Below the pieces are notes generated by a model, which saw nothing but the letters and a program-made list of their open reading frames with translations, had not been told where the DNA came from and searched no databases. Below are positions 33,352-46,301 of a stretch of 64,000 bases of DNA, one piece after another. The stretch's first letter is position 1. Every line of letters begins with the position of its first letter. Source of the DNA: Adiantum capillus-veneris (taxonomy: Eukaryota > Streptophyta > Polypodiopsida > Polypodiales > Pteridaceae). The DNA lies in NCBI GenBank assembly GCA_014529385.2, contig CM043967.1, positions 128,501,182 to 128,565,181 of the forward strand, read 5' to 3'. The translations under genes were made by a program, and so were the position numbers.

Positions 33352-34226
33352 GAAATAGAGGATTCAAGAGATCAGCTCTCCAATGCAAGTAGAGATTAGC
33401 CATGGCATGACTAACTCTTAACACACTGTAATCACTAATCAATCAACTCCTACACACATCAAGTCCACAAAAGTCTGACTTACCATAGACTAGAAACCCC
33501 AAGCACACTCATGATAAGAACACACTAATTACATTGGTGTTAGCCTCTCCAATCACCACAAGTCAATCACGACACTTCATCAATAGCTACACACACGAGG
33601 TGAATGGTGCTAGAGTTTCATAAAACCTATCTACACACAAGAAAACAATAGGGCACACACACTAATTACAAGATTAAGATGCAACTTAATCTACCTAATT
33701 AGTGATGTTAAATCTCACAAATTGAATTCTTATAGAAGAATACGAGTGGTTAATAGCAAAAAGTACATACCTCTCTCAAATCTAGAATAATGAGAGTGTT
33801 GTACTACTTCATGACATAATGAAATATATAGAAGAAGTAGGCTAATGAGAAAATAGAGATTAGATTAATCAAGAATAGATTACTCTAATTACAATGGATT
33901 AGCACTAGCCTCTTAAGCATGGGCATTAAGCTCAAGGTTAGGCCATAGAGTGAATACTCAAGAGAGAGGGAGCTCTCAAAAGTGGATCCTCAAGAGTGGA
34001 TACTCAAGAATGAAGCCTCCTTGCATAAAGGCTTTCTTTTAAAAGCTTTCACCACAATCCCTTCTACTGTGGGTTTAAGCTTGAGCCCTCTAGCTAGAAT
34101 ATACAACTTTGGAACTCCCAATGAGCCCAAGACTTATACAAAGTGAGTTGGAAATATTATGCACAACCATAGCTTATCTCCCACTTGATGCATATTCGGT
34201 GTAGCCTGCATTAGCCACTGCTAACA
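33352..34226 (-). mobile_element. 3' LTR of LARD-like element, main part
   Basis: On the minus strand it starts TGTTAGCAGTGG right after the polypurine tract. Positions 33,352-33,722 match 39,779-40,149 with scattered substitutions. The upper 0.5 kb has no counterpart because the 5' LTR is truncated. The TIR element is inserted at its lower edge. Confidence 0.88.
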
Positions 34227-34239
34227 TTCCCCCCTTCCT
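34227..34239 (-). promoter_or_regulatory. Polypurine tract of LARD-like element
   Basis: Minus strand AGGAAGGGGGGAA immediately precedes the TGTTAGC LTR start, the expected priming site for plus-strand DNA synthesis. Confidence 0.88.
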
Positions 34240-37200
34240 AATTTGGCGCACGTCCTCATGTGCCGGTGAAGCAAGACACGGAGACATTGTAGAAATCAAG
34301 TCCATGGAAGAAATGTTGAGCTGTAAATCATAGGAACAAGTAATGAGCATCAAAGGCCAACAAGGATAAAAACATGAAGTACAATGAACAATCATACAAA
34401 GTGAATTTTTTTCTTCTAAAAGATGGGTGAATCATAGAAAAAAACTAAACAACATAAAGAAAAAAAACACTCAAACTATCATGAAGATTAAATCACTTGA
34501 AATTTCGGTTTTATGCATGAAACACAAGCAATCAATTAAGACCCTAGGCTAATGCAAGTTCATAAACCTATTAGCCTAGAAACTATGTGACCAATCTTAA
34601 TAAATCATTCAAGTCTATCATATAAACGGGCTATAAAAAAGCTCCTTATCTATTAGTACATGTCACAGCTTTTTGAAGCTCATGGAAGTTTTTTTGTTTG
34701 CCATTCATAGAAAAAAGTAAAGCACAATAAAAAGCTACCACCCCACGGCAGGTCTAGGTGCGACTCTCAGCTCCTTGAACCATCAAGAAGGTGTTTCAAA
34801 AGCCTACTAGTCTACCAAGGGGACCGCTAATCCCTATCAGCCCATGGCAACGATTTAGGGCCTTGACCAAGTGAGCCAAGGTAATTCCCCTCGCCTTCCA
34901 AGTGCCAATAAGGAGCTAGGCCTCACATGGACACAACATAACATAGAAATTTTCTTTTCATGTGTTTTTGCTACTTTTTCTTGACACTTTTTTGCTTCAT
35001 CGATTCATGTTTTAGCACTTTTTTGTTTCTTCCATCATGAGATGTTTATGGCAATTGGACTAAAGGACTAAAGCCTAATCATAGCCCTAGGTCATGTTAA
35101 AAATTAATGGAGTATTTAAGACTATCACTAAGAGTCTAGGACTAATGAGAAATGAACCTACATTAACCTAAGGTCAAGGCCAATTACCTAGGATTAACAC
35201 ACATAAAACCTAATTTTTGATGAGTTAATATTCACAAAGCAAAGTGTTGAAAATTTAGGATGCCTAGCTTTCGAACATGAAAGAACCATAGCTTAGAAGC
35301 AATATTTCACTTAAGCCAAGCAAGAGAATGAAGAGATAAACAAAAGAGCAAAATCATGGACGGATTACACCTATTCATGCATCCTTGAGCAAGCATCCTT
35401 TGTGTAGAGAAGTCTCTTGATCTTTTTAGTACAATAGAAGATGATTGAAGCTAAGTGTAAACACAAGCTCCAAAGTCCATTTATTGAAAGTGACACAAAA
35501 AGAACATGAATGAAAACCTAAAGCTAGGGTCTTGAATACCCGAATTTGCCAAAGGGAAAAAACCCTAAGGAAAAAAATGCCTTTGGTTATGCACACGATT
35601 CTCTTTGTAACAAATTTATACATACACATCAACAATGAGAGATAAAATGCTTCTACATAAGCACATTTTCAATTTTGTACAACCTCTCATGCATAATTCA
35701 AACGTTGATTAATTTCTAGCTCAATGAGACATGGAACTTCAAAACAAGCCAAGAGCTGAAAATAATGGAATTTTGATGAAATGAAGTGGCTCTTGATAGC
35801 CAAAGTTTACAATTTAAATCTCCAAACAAGTTGGCTAAACACTAGCTCAAATGAAGTTTTACAAATTTTAGAGCAATCTATGAGCTAGAGATGGCTGCAA
35901 CTTGATGAAATGAAAATGAATGGCTCTCAATAGCCATAACTTGTACTTGAAAGCTCTCAAAAAAGTTGGATAAACAACTAACTCAAATGAAAACACTTTC
36001 ACATAAGACCAAGCTATGAGCTAGCATGTATACAACTTTTAATTCAAAGAACTAGAATTGCTCTAACTAGCCAGGTTTTGCAATATTTTGCAATGATGAC
36101 CCCTTCTTGGATAAATGAAATCATAGCTTTTCCCACAACCTTTCAAAACAACTCAAATCAATAGTTCTCTTAAGCATTTGGAATTTCAACACAAGCACTA
36201 AAAATGAACGATTAACCACAACCCCAAAATTTTACTACCCTCTTTTGGCCATCAAGCAAGCTTAATTTTACTGCCCTCTTTTGGCCATCAAGCAAGCTTA
36301 ATTTTAGTGTTTATAAATTCAAATCAAACACTAAAATTTATAATCAATACCAAGCCCAAAATGCACAATGTCACCCAAGCATCAAAGCACTAGCAATGGT
36401 AGCTCTCTGAGTTCATATGCTTGCCAAAACATAACTTTCCTTTTAGTGCAAAAAGAATTTTTCAATAAAGCCAATCATTAGATCATGCTAAGCCAAATAC
36501 TCACACAATCATCATGCCCACTATCGATGCCCACATCTTTTCTCTTACCTAGCACAAACGGAATACATAGCAAAGAGAGGAAAAAATTATGATGAGATGT
36601 AATGTCGCTCTCCCGAAGTGATCAAAAACCTAATTTCATGCTATTTCCCCTTCAAACAATCTCCTAAAAAAGATAAACAATTTCATTTTCAATGTATTTC
36701 TATTTTGCCTGTTTGAGTCGGCATCTGAGAATGGGGGAGTCATGAAATGATGGGTAGGTGTGGGAGCCTGAAAAGAAGGTGTGAATGGTTGTGGCTTCGA
36801 AACCTTGAACGATTGGTTGTAGCCAAAAGGATTGGCTCGTGCTTATCACAAATTTGCAATTGCATACAAGGAAGAGCACTAAGCAAGGTCTGAGAAGCAC
36901 GGAATCACACTATTTTTTGTCGACTTTGGAATTTTCCAGTGCCATTAATGAAGGGCATGCTCCATGCCATGAACAATGTACATCATGCTTGTGTGTATGT
37001 GTGTGTGTGCGCTGTGCTCTAGGATGAATCCCTGGCAGGAGATCATGTGTGTGAGAGTGTGATGGTGTGGTTTCATGGTCATGAGTAATTGGGGCCAGTT
37101 ATGCAGCTGAGAACCACGGCAGATCAGGTGCATTAATGAAGGCTGAAGCTATGGCACGTTGACAGCCTGGCAAAAACCATGGCCCATAAGTCAACAAAAA

Positions 37201-39647
37201 CGAGAGAAAAGGGAGCTGGTGGGATTGGTTAATCTCGTTGGCATCTTGTGTGCCCGGATCAGCTGCTCACAACGGGTTTGGCATGATGCTTTTTGTGGGC
37301 CAATCAAATGTTCACTGCATGAAACTTTCAACCTTGTGTTGATGACAAATCACTAGCACAAATGAGGTCATCCACCAATGGGTAGAAGCCAAAAATGAGC
37401 CAAGTGTTGTGGGATCAAGGAGGATAGTGAAAAGTGATGTTGTGTGTTTTGTTTTATGTTTTTCTGTTTTTAATGTATCCTCTTATAACGGGAGTTTTCC
37501 ATGGGCATTGGGAGTGGGTGAGCGAGTTTGTTCCCATGCGCATAACTCCTTCCATAATGCACTAATGAGCCAATTGAGCCCCCGATTTTGTAGAAAATCA
37601 ATTGACAAAACATGTTACCTTGAAATTTTACTGAGATTTCCATCTAGATCCTCTCTATGGATTAGGCATGATGAAAACTAGCTCCATAATTTTAATGCTC
37701 AACACTCAAACACAACAAGTTTTTCTCAAGTGCAACATCATCAATCATGCTTTCACCAAGCCATTGTGACATTTTTTAATGCTTGCATTATCTAATAAGG
37801 CACTCAAGAAAAAAATGAACAAGCAATCATGCAAAAAAGTTCTTGACTTGTCATTCCTCTTGCTTACTATTATGCTTGATTCAACACACAATGGCGGACA
37901 CTAATGATCCACTCAACTCTAGTCCAATTCAAAGTGCATGAACAAAAGCAATTGGGACACACTTTCTCTAATTGAGTCATACTGCAAGCTCACAAGATTT
38001 AAGATGACTATTGATCAAGCATGATATACAAAGAATGTAGAGCATAAATTCATCCCAATTGCAATTCCATAGTCAATCATCAATCATTGCAATCTTGACA
38101 TCATAAATCACTTAATCATACATAAACCTTCGGCCTTTCAATCATCACAATTGGTAATTGCTCCCAATTATTCATCATTAAATTGGATAGACAATGTTAT
38201 TGAGTAGGCACACACATTAGTGCATTTTTTCCATGTTCATCCAATTGATTCATCATTAGCATGGAGATACACTAAAAATCTACACAATTGAATACCAATT
38301 GAGTGATCTATCCCAGTTTCCAACTCCATTTGTGACACAATATCAATTATTTGGCTAAATTAGTCATCATAATTGGTAAAAAATACCAATTATTCATTCA
38401 AGCATCGGATTGCACATGCCATTGAGTAGGCACACACACCCAGATTCAGGCCAAAATTTTATGCAAAAATTACATCAATTCCACATTCCAATGCTCAAAT
38501 TGCAAACTCAATCAAGCACAAGTGAATGCATGCATGCTCAATTTCTAAAAAAATAGCACTATTTTGACCCAATCAAGCAATGCACACACTCAAAAATTAA
38601 GCAGAAAAGATCAAATTTGGCTTAATTGGCAATGCATTTAGGCTTTCACCTAATGATTTCACACACTTTTCATGAACATTCCATAATCAAAAATCATTTA
38701 GGTGCCCTAACTGACCATCAATCATAAAAAATCAAGTGGTCTTGGATAGGCACACACACTCAATTTTTACCCAAATTTTTGGCAATTATGCTTATACAAT
38801 GATTGAATTAGCCTAGCATACACATCAATTACATGATTTAATACTCATATACCATCAATTTCATCAATTTATTTGCATGCACACACTCAAGATTAGGTGC
38901 ACACACACTTGAACTTTTTGACAGTTTTTTTCCCTCTTTGGTGCATTACAAACACAATGATTTTTATGGCACGCACATGAATTCTTCATGAGAAATTTAT
39001 TTTGCATACACAAGGTTCATTAATCAATATTTGACCATCAATTTCATGCCAAGTGAATCAAATTAGGTGCAAAGTGTAGGTCAATTGAGTTACACACCTA
39101 ATTTTAGCAATTAATTAGCACACATTGAACCACATTAATCAATCAAGAATTTACATAAGCAAGTGAGTGCACTTACGTCGTAATCACACTCCAAGCTACT
39201 CCTTTGCTCCACAAAAAGACGCATCATTCTATGTTCACCATCAAATCGGCTCCAAAATTGACCATTGTAGGCAAGAAATCAAACACTCAAACCATCAAAT
39301 TAAGCATAAATTAGCACAATTAACTTTATTAGAGTGATGATTCCACCTCTTAAAAGGGGATTTAACATACATTACACTTCAATATTAGTGGTTAGGCTAG
39401 AAAAATTAGTCAAAAATTAGCTAAAAATTAGTACAATTAGCATCGAAATGAAGCAAAACTAGCAAGGGGTAGTATGAAATTAGTGAAATTGGGGGTTTGG
39501 GGTATTTATAACTCAACATTAGCATAAATTATTTGCAGAATCATCATAAAATCAAACCAAAATTGAGTTACACACACTCAAAAACCAAGAAATTAGTAAT
39601 AAAATTACTCTATTCTAAACATCCTATACTCACTAGCTTAGGTTATC
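34240..39647 (-). other. Non-coding interior of LARD-like element
   Basis: 5.4 kb, AT-rich, with no recognisable coding domain. Contains a 36-bp tandem duplication around 36,228-36,300 (TTTTGGCCATCAAGCAAGC repeated) and several poly-A/T tracts. Confidence 0.75.
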
Positions 39648-39671
39648 AATCCCCAACGCAACAATGCCAAA
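39648..39671 (-). promoter_or_regulatory. Primer-binding site of LARD-like element
   Basis: Minus strand TTTGGCATTGTTGCGTTGGG followed by GATT matches the common plant Ty3 form TTTGGCGCCGTTGCCGGGGA with a few transitions. It directly follows the LTR end CCTCCCAACA. Confidence 0.8.
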
Positions 39672-40149
39672 TGTTGGGAGGCGTTGTAGCAACGACCTAA
39701 TCACAACCCACACAAAATTATCAAATCCGTGGATCGCCAACCCAGCTAGGACATGGAAGCACGAGCATCGGATGAATAGAAATAGAGGATTCAAGAGATC
39801 ACCTCTCCTATACAAGTAGAGATTAGCCATGGCAAGGCTAACTCTAAACATACTCTAATCACTAATCAATCAACTCCTACACACATCAAGTCCACCAAAG
39901 TCCGACTTACCATAGACTAAAAACCCCAAGCACACTAGTGATAAACACACACTAATTACATTGGTGTTGGCCTCTCCAATCACCACATGTCAATCACGGC
40001 ACTTCGTCAATAGCTACACACACGAGCTGAATGGTGCTAGAGTTTCATAAAACCTATCTACACACAAGCAAACAATAGAGCACACACACTAATTACAATA
40101 TTAAGACCCAACTTAATCAACCTAATTAGTGATGATAAATCTCACAAAT
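39672..40149 (-). mobile_element. 5' LTR of LARD-like element, truncated
   Basis: 478 bp matching the 3' LTR. It breaks off after CTCACAAAT, where plus-strand Ty3 RT begins. It carries the uninterrupted target gatgaatagaaatagagg at 39,771-39,788, the empty-site partner for the TIR insertion. Confidence 0.9.
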
Positions 40150-41163
40150 CAAATGCGTGTCATCTCGCTCAACCAAGAGTGAAGTTTTTGGGGCATATGA
40201 TCTCAGAGAATGAGATTGAAGCGGATCCTGACAAAGTGAAGGCTTTGGTGCTCCTCCCATCACCTAAAGATAAAAAGAAACTTTCTACTTTATATGGAAA
40301 GGTTCATTCCTTTGTCCTCTCAACTTCTTTATCCTCTACAACAAGTAGCAAGGTTGGATCCTCTACAATGGACAAATGAATGTGAAGAGTTTTTTCAAGG
40401 TATCAAAGAGGTTCTTGGATCTCTTCCTGCTATGCAAGCTCCTAATTGGGATAAGGAGTTTTATGTGAATCCATCAGTAGGTGAGGATGCTATTGGAGCT
40501 ATGCTTCTTCAACGAGGTAACAATTCCCATTGCATGAAGCCTATCTATTGTGCTAGCAGGGTGAAGCTAGAGGTGGAGAGAGGCTATACTGAGGTGGAGC
40601 TCATCACGGTGAGTGTGATTTATGGATATAGAAGGTTTAGGCACTACCTTCTCCCTAAACCATTCACATTCCTCACTAGCTACACTCTTCTACCTCAATT
40701 GGTGAATAGCCCTACTTTGTCAAAGAGGCTCATGAAGTGGATTGTGGAGCTACAGGAATTCCAATTCTCTTTTCTTGTTGAGGAGAGTACAAGGGCTACA
40801 TTGGCTGATTTTCTTACCTATAAGGAAAGCCCTCTTCTTCTTAAGGAGGATGCAATGAAGAAGCAACACATGGAAGCTCTTGACATAGACAATGCCTATC
40901 TATTGTTTTTTGATGGCTCTTACAGGAAAGCGCATGGTGAAGCTTCAGGAGGTGTGGTAGTTTATGATCCTCAAGGTGCTTTTGTAACTAAAAGGAGTTT
41001 GAAGCTTACAGAACAAAGCAACAATGAAGCTGAGTATGCTACTTTGGAGAAAGGTCTCAACCTTTTCCTTGAGCTTGGCATCCGTCGTGTGAGGGTAAGA
41101 GGTGATGCTCTTTTGGTGATGAAGCAAGTACTTGGGGTGTGGCAAAGTAAGAATACAAGCTGA
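40150..41163 (+). pseudogene. Tat-type Ty3 RT end, RNase H and second (archaeal-type) RNase H
   Basis: Starts inside RT thumb (VKFLGHMISENEIEADPDK), frameshifts near 40,300, then continues open to 41,161. RNase H 1: NPSVGEDAIGAMLLQRG, YGYRRFRHYLL. Then the Tat-specific second RNase H: LLFFDGSYRKAHGEASGGVV, SNNEAEYATLEKGL, RVRVRGDALLVMKQVLG, with catalytic D, E and D visible. The dual RNase H marks the Tat lineage. The left end joins the truncated LTR at 40,149. Confidence 0.88.
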
Positions 41164-41168
41164 AAAAT

Positions 41169-42060
41169 ATGTGTTTTCAAGTGAAGAATCTACTTAAGCA
41201 TTTTGAAGCTTGGAGTTTAAGGCATGTGGACATGTCTCAAAATGAAGAAGCACATGGTGCAGCGCAAGCTTCAATTGGGAAATTGTATGTGATAAGGGAT
41301 GATTCTCCTCTTTATTTAGGAATGGAAGCTTTAGAGAGGGAGGAAGAGTTTCTACAAACAGGTATGCTTCCATCAGAGTTGGAAAAGCCAAAAAAGTACG
41401 CCTTCCTACGTCGTGCCAAAAGGTATGTGCTACTTGGTGATGCCGTGTATATGAAGGGGGCTGACCTTGGGATGAGAAAAGTGCCTTGGAAAGAGGAAAT
41501 TTAAAAAAATTTAGAGGAGAATCATGAGGGTTCTTGTGGTGGTCACTTTGCTGCAAAGATCACTTTGCATAAAGTCTTGCAGGAGGGTTATGTGTGGCCA
41601 AGTGTTCAACGTGATGTTCATCATTGGTGCAAGTCTTGTAAAGAGTGTCAAAGCATGGCAAATAGGGTTCTCAAATCAGAAATTAGAGGCACCATTGTGG
41701 CTTATGATGTGTTTGAGAAGTGGGGTATTGATGCAATAGGTCTTCTACCTATGACAACTAGAGGCAAATGTTACATACTTACTGCTGTTGACTATCTATC
41801 CATGTGGGCCGAAGCCAAAGCTGTCAAGCACATCACGAGTAAAGATGTTTCCTTATTTATATATGAAGATATTTGATGCAAATTTGGCATGCCATTGGAG
41901 TTACTTTCTGACAAGGGTCCAAGTTTCAGGGGAGAGTTGGTGGATTATCTATGTGAAAAGCTTCATGTGCATCGCAGGTTTACTACTCCATATTATCCCC
42001 AATGCAATGGCATGAATGAAAGGTTTAATCGTGCCTGAACGATTTTCTTTTATGTGATGT
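41169..42060 (+). pseudogene. Tat-type Ty3 integrase, decayed
   Basis: Zinc-binding part H...HHWCKSCKECQ, then GIDAIGLLPM (first Asp), LLSDKGPSF (second Asp) and PQCNGMNERFN (Glu). In-frame stops at 41,502 (TAA) and 41,874 (TGA) and a later TGA break it; no frameshift is seen after 41,169. It fades out after about 42,060 without a C-terminal domain. Confidence 0.82.
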
Positions 42061-42548
42061 CAATTGAAAACTATCCTCCAACATCACCCTTATGTGCTTC
42101 AATGATGAACAACATGCGTCCTTTTAAAGGTACACAATGCCAAAGCACTCCGTCAATTGCCAATCTATAAAGTGATTATGCAATAATGGTGAATTTAAGA
42201 CTTCTAATGATCAATGCATTTTTCTTATTTTGAGGCTACTTTTTTGGGAATTTACCCAGCTAAAGGAAATCATATACCTCTTGCCATTCTAGGTCTGGTT
42301 CTTCCTCAACTGTGCTTTGAAATATTTCAACGTCTACTGGTTCATCTCTCAAGGATGTTTCAGAGTACCCTTCACTGCTTCTTGAAAGAAAGTCAGTGAA
42401 AAATCTTGAATTGGAATTGCATTAAGAACACCACCCATCTGATCAATCTTCCTTGTATGATCACTTTATTAATAAAAAAAATAAAGCCTAATGATCCACA
42501 TAAAAGTGAAATAATTTCGCAAGTAAATAATGTCTGAAATTAGTTGCA
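42061..42548. other. Spacer, no gene seen
   Basis: AT-rich sequence between oppositely oriented Ty3 fragments. I see nothing recognisable. Confidence 0.5.
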
Positions 42549-43804
42549 CTAAACACCATTCCCAGTGACTCTCATTTTGTTTTTGAATATCTTTGTTTGG
42601 ATGAACTGAACCTGCATAACTGGAAAAGTGACTGGGTAGTCCGTCTTCCCATCAGCCTGAGTTAGTATAGCCCCCATCGCCATTCTTGAAGCATCAACAT
42701 GTACATGAAAGATAATATCCCAGTTGGATTGGCAAAGAACTGGCTTCCTGCTAATTGCATCTTTCAAGCATTGAAAGGTTTTCTCACATTCTTCAGTTCA
42801 GATGTACTTAGTTCCTTTCTTTATGAGCTCATAAAGGGGTAAGGCTTTAACTGCAAACATGTGAACAAATCTTTGATAAAAATTTATGTGCCCCAAGAAT
42901 TACCTAAATTCTGAGACCATAGTTGGTTCTCCGGCTTGTTGAATAATCTTGATCTTGTCCTCATCCATCTTGATGCCATTTCTTGAAACAATGTGTCCGA
43001 GTAACTGACCTTTCCTAACCATAAACACACATTTAAATGGGTTTAAGAAAATTATTTTCTCCCTGCACCTTTCAAAAACCATTTCCAAATATAATATATG
43101 CATCTCTTCAGTGGAAAACAAAATGAAGTCATCTACAAAGATGGCTAAAAATTTATGCAGAAACTCACTAAATATTTTCATCATGGACCTCTAAAATGTA
43201 GCTAGAGCATTACAAAGTCTAAATAAATGCTCCTCACTCAGTTACAAATGTTTCTTTTACTATGTCTTCTGGTTCAATCATTAGTTCTTTGTAGTCACTA
43301 TAGCCATCCATAAAGCTATACATTTTGTGGCATGCAATTTGGTCCTGCATCATATTTGTAAATGGTAGTGGAAAGGGGTATTTAATGGTTTGGGAATTGA
43401 CTCTGAGCTTTCCATTCTTCTTTAGAACTACCACTAGAGGAAATAACCATTTTTTGTTGGCTACCTCTGTAATGAATCATACCTGAAGCAAATTATAAAT
43501 GTCCTCTTTGACTTTCTTTGCATAATTGGGATTCATTCTGTATCTTTGTAGTCTTACTAGTTTCACATTGGGTTTCAATGGCATGCACTACAAAAATAAA
43601 TGAAACCCAGTCTATGTGTTCAATCTCGTAGATAAAATCCGCTTCCCTAAGCTTGTTTATCTCCTCTTTGATCTTTTTGGCAAAAGTCTCATTATATGTA
43701 TAGGGACATTGTGCATGAGGCTTTGTGTAACTCTTAAGAGGTATGCAATGTTCAAAGATTCTTGGATCTAGTCCCTTAAGCCATTTGTATGACCTTACAA
43801 ACAC
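42549..43804 (-). pseudogene. Ty3/Tat-like RT and RNase H start, heavily broken
   Basis: Related to 1-1,687: PYTYNETFAKKIKEEINKLREADFIYEIEH is nearly identical to the copy there. Then MVVLKKNGKLRV, YSFMDGYSDY, AIFVDDFILFS (active site FVDD), LLGHIVSRNGI and VHVDASRMAMGAILTQADGK (RNase H). At least three frameshifts. Near 43,500-43,590 the reading frame is replaced by an unrelated stretch, suggesting a small rearrangement. Confidence 0.8.
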
Positions 43805-46000
43805 ATCTCTATATTGCTTGATTTTTCTATTAATACCTACTCTTCCTCGTCTGTGAAGATCGTGGCAATGTGTGCTGGCTTTGGTTCCTCATCGGGTTTA
43901 GCTAGGTCAATGCGCTTGGATTTCTTAGGTCCATGATAAGGTGTTCTAGGTTCCTTAAATTCTAAAATTGAACTATGATCTTTTGATCTTGTATCATGTA
44001 CTTTTTGTAGTGAGAGGGTTCGTCAAATGTGTTCGTCTCCAATTCCTCTTCACGCTCACCTCTATCATCAAACCTCTTTCAAGGTTTGGTTTAGTTTTTT
44101 ATATTCACATTTGTGCTCAATTTTTTTCATCCTAGATGACGCTTTGGTGGTGGATTTTGTTTTCACCTTGTTTTGCTTCTTAGGATTGGTCTTTGTTAAC
44201 ACTAGAATGGTAACAGGACACTTTTATGTCCTTGGAGACTTTTGTGTCCTGTTAAGTGACCATTTTGCTTGAATTATTTGAAGAGTATGAAAATGAATTT
44301 CTAGGTGCTATATATCCACAAAGTTGCCTTATGAGCTGAAAAAAAATTAGAATTTTTTTTTGAGTATCGATCTCACCATTAACCTTACTCTTGCAAAACA
44401 TTTTTGAACCTGAACTGTGTGAAAAAACGGGTCCTCTTTTTGGCTTATTTTCAAATTTTTGGCAACCATACCACTCTAAACTTCATGTTTGTGAGGTTTA
44501 GATGGCTAGAGGTTAGGCCTTCATAGTTCTCAACATGTTTTGATGCTTGTAGGGAGAGCTAAGTGTTAAAATTGAAAGTTATGACCAATTTACAAGAATT
44601 GAATAATCTTGTTTTTTGGCCAAAATTAGTGATTTTCTTGGTGGCTTTCTTGATATCCAAATTCAATTTTGATTGTGTAAGTGTAATGTATAACATAAAT
44701 CTAATCTTACTTGAGTTTTGGGGGACCTAATATGCTATATAGCATAGTATATGATGATGGTTGAGTTTTTTGATTGCTGAAGAATACGATACATTTTAGA
44801 GTAGCAAGTATAACTTTCTCAATATTGTTAGTTTCTTAAGCCAATTGTGTGTATTTTGTAGGTAGTGACCATATCTAATCATAGAATACAAACTTGGCTA
44901 GATATTGAGTAGTTTCTATGGGTTTCTAGAGGTCATAATGCTAAACCCAGTTTTTTCATGTTTACTGTATTCAGCACTTTATCATTGCCCCCAAGGTTCC
45001 AATTGTAAGAGATACATTATCCTTTTGACATGCTCCATGGCTCCTTTTGAATCCAGAGGCCCAAAGGGAACTAAGAAAACATGTATATAGTATCTGTATT
45101 GAGCGTGACTATAGAAACTTTGATGATAGGTCCGCAGAATGGCAAAAATGCAACTTTTTTGTACCTATTTTTTTTTTCCCAAAACAAAATTATTGAGGTA
45201 AAATCAACCATATGTTTTGGTCACCAACCCATTGAAGTTAACGGGGCATTTTATCTCATGTCCTACAAAAATCTCCACTCTTATTTATATACAATCAACC
45301 GTAAGAAATTGCTGTTTGAGAAAAATGCACTGGTCCATCAACTTTGGAGGCTTGTAGTGACCAAGGGATGAGAAAAATTACAAGTTTCTTATTTTTTCCA
45401 TATGTAGTAGTTATTGAACTATAAGCTCATGAAGGGATTTTTCAAAATGAGTGGATCTACTATGGTTCTGGAATTTTCCCCAAAACCCTGAAAGAACACT
45501 TTTATGTCCTGTTAGGTTACCATTCTAGTGTTAAAGCAAGTTTTGTGTATCCTCATGAAATTTTGTCCTTGATACAATCGTTTGCTCCTAAAACATCAGA
45601 TACTTTGTTTTTCTCTTTAAAAGAGTCATAGGTTTTCTTTGTATGTGCTTTTGTCTCCTTGCTCGTTTTGCTCAACATCTTTCTTGTATCCTGGATTTCT
45701 AGTTAGGGGAGTCATAGAAGATTGTGTCTCTTTTGTTTGATTTCTTTTCACTTTCATAGCTTCTTGATGGCTCATCCTCATCATCTATCTCAAGAATATC
45801 ATCTCATAAATCTTGGAATTCTTTGCCTCTTTTGTCACTCGAATCTCTAATGGAAATCTCATCTACGGCATTTATGATCAACTATTTCCTAATCATCCAA
45901 ATCCCCCATCTCTGATCAAGTTTCCAAGATAACACCCACCCAATTTGGAATGGTGCTAGGTCAAAGCCCTCTTCATCATAGAATCTAGGCTTTGGAAGAG
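43805..46000 (-). pseudogene. Ty3 pol linker region split by TTAA element
   Basis: 43,805-44,195 corresponds to 1,688-1,978 of the left-hand element (Lys-rich linker). 45,535-46,000 corresponds to about 1,982-2,460 (FYDEEGFDLAPF-like block). Between them lies the 1,331-bp TIR element. Similarity resumes immediately on either side, which shows that it is an insertion. Confidence 0.65.
44200..45530. mobile_element. 1,331-bp non-autonomous TIR element flanked by TTAA (piggyBac-like)
   Basis: Left end CACTAGAATGGTAAC (44,200-44,214) and right end GTTACCATTCTAGTG (45,516-45,530) are perfect 15-bp inverted repeats. TTAA stands directly outside both ends (44,196-44,199 and 45,531-45,534). TTAA duplication is the hallmark of piggyBac-type elements, and the ends resemble the canonical CCCTAGAAAG terminus. 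A CACTA-type assignment would need a 3-bp duplication, which is not present (TAA versus TTA). Inner repeats GACACTTTTATGTCC occur near both ends. No transposase is visible. Confidence 0.85.
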
Positions 46001-46301
46001 ACCAAAGAGGTAACATGTGAGGTTTTTGCAAGAGTGTTTTTTATCTATGCATTTGAGATCAGATAAACTATATCAGAGTAGAAACCCGGATGTAGGAGGC
46101 TAAGCTATCAATATTTTCACTAAAGAGATTGTGATCTAGGACCATTGCCTCCCTTAAAGCCGATCCTAGAGGAAAGTCTCTCTGATACTTTATTAGAGAG
46201 ATCCTATACCTACATGGCTAAGGGATGCAAAGGTGTGAGTTTTAAAGTGGAAACAAACATGGAAGTAGGACCATCCCAACCAGCACCAACCATGAAATCA
46301 T

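Larger units (their letters stand above)
27002..40149 (-). mobile_element. LARD-like LTR retrotransposon, non-coding, with nested TIR element
   Basis: The element reads on the minus strand. 5' LTR at 39,672-40,149 (truncated), PBS at 39,648-39,671, a 5.4-kb interior without a recognisable protein, polypurine tract at 34,227-34,239, and a 3' LTR from 34,226 to 27,002 split by the 6,241-bp TIR element. The two LTR portions that can be compared are both 478 bp long once the insertion and a 2-bp target duplication are removed. The full LTR would be 982 bp. Lacking gag-pol, it depends on another element for movement, as large retrotransposon derivatives do. Confidence 0.85.

Noticed and set aside
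44200-45530. CACTA (En/Spm) element because the ends begin CACTA and finish TAGTG
   Set aside because: The flanks do not give a 3-bp direct duplication (TAA versus TTA) but do give TTAA on both sides. Kept as piggyBac-like with this alternative noted.
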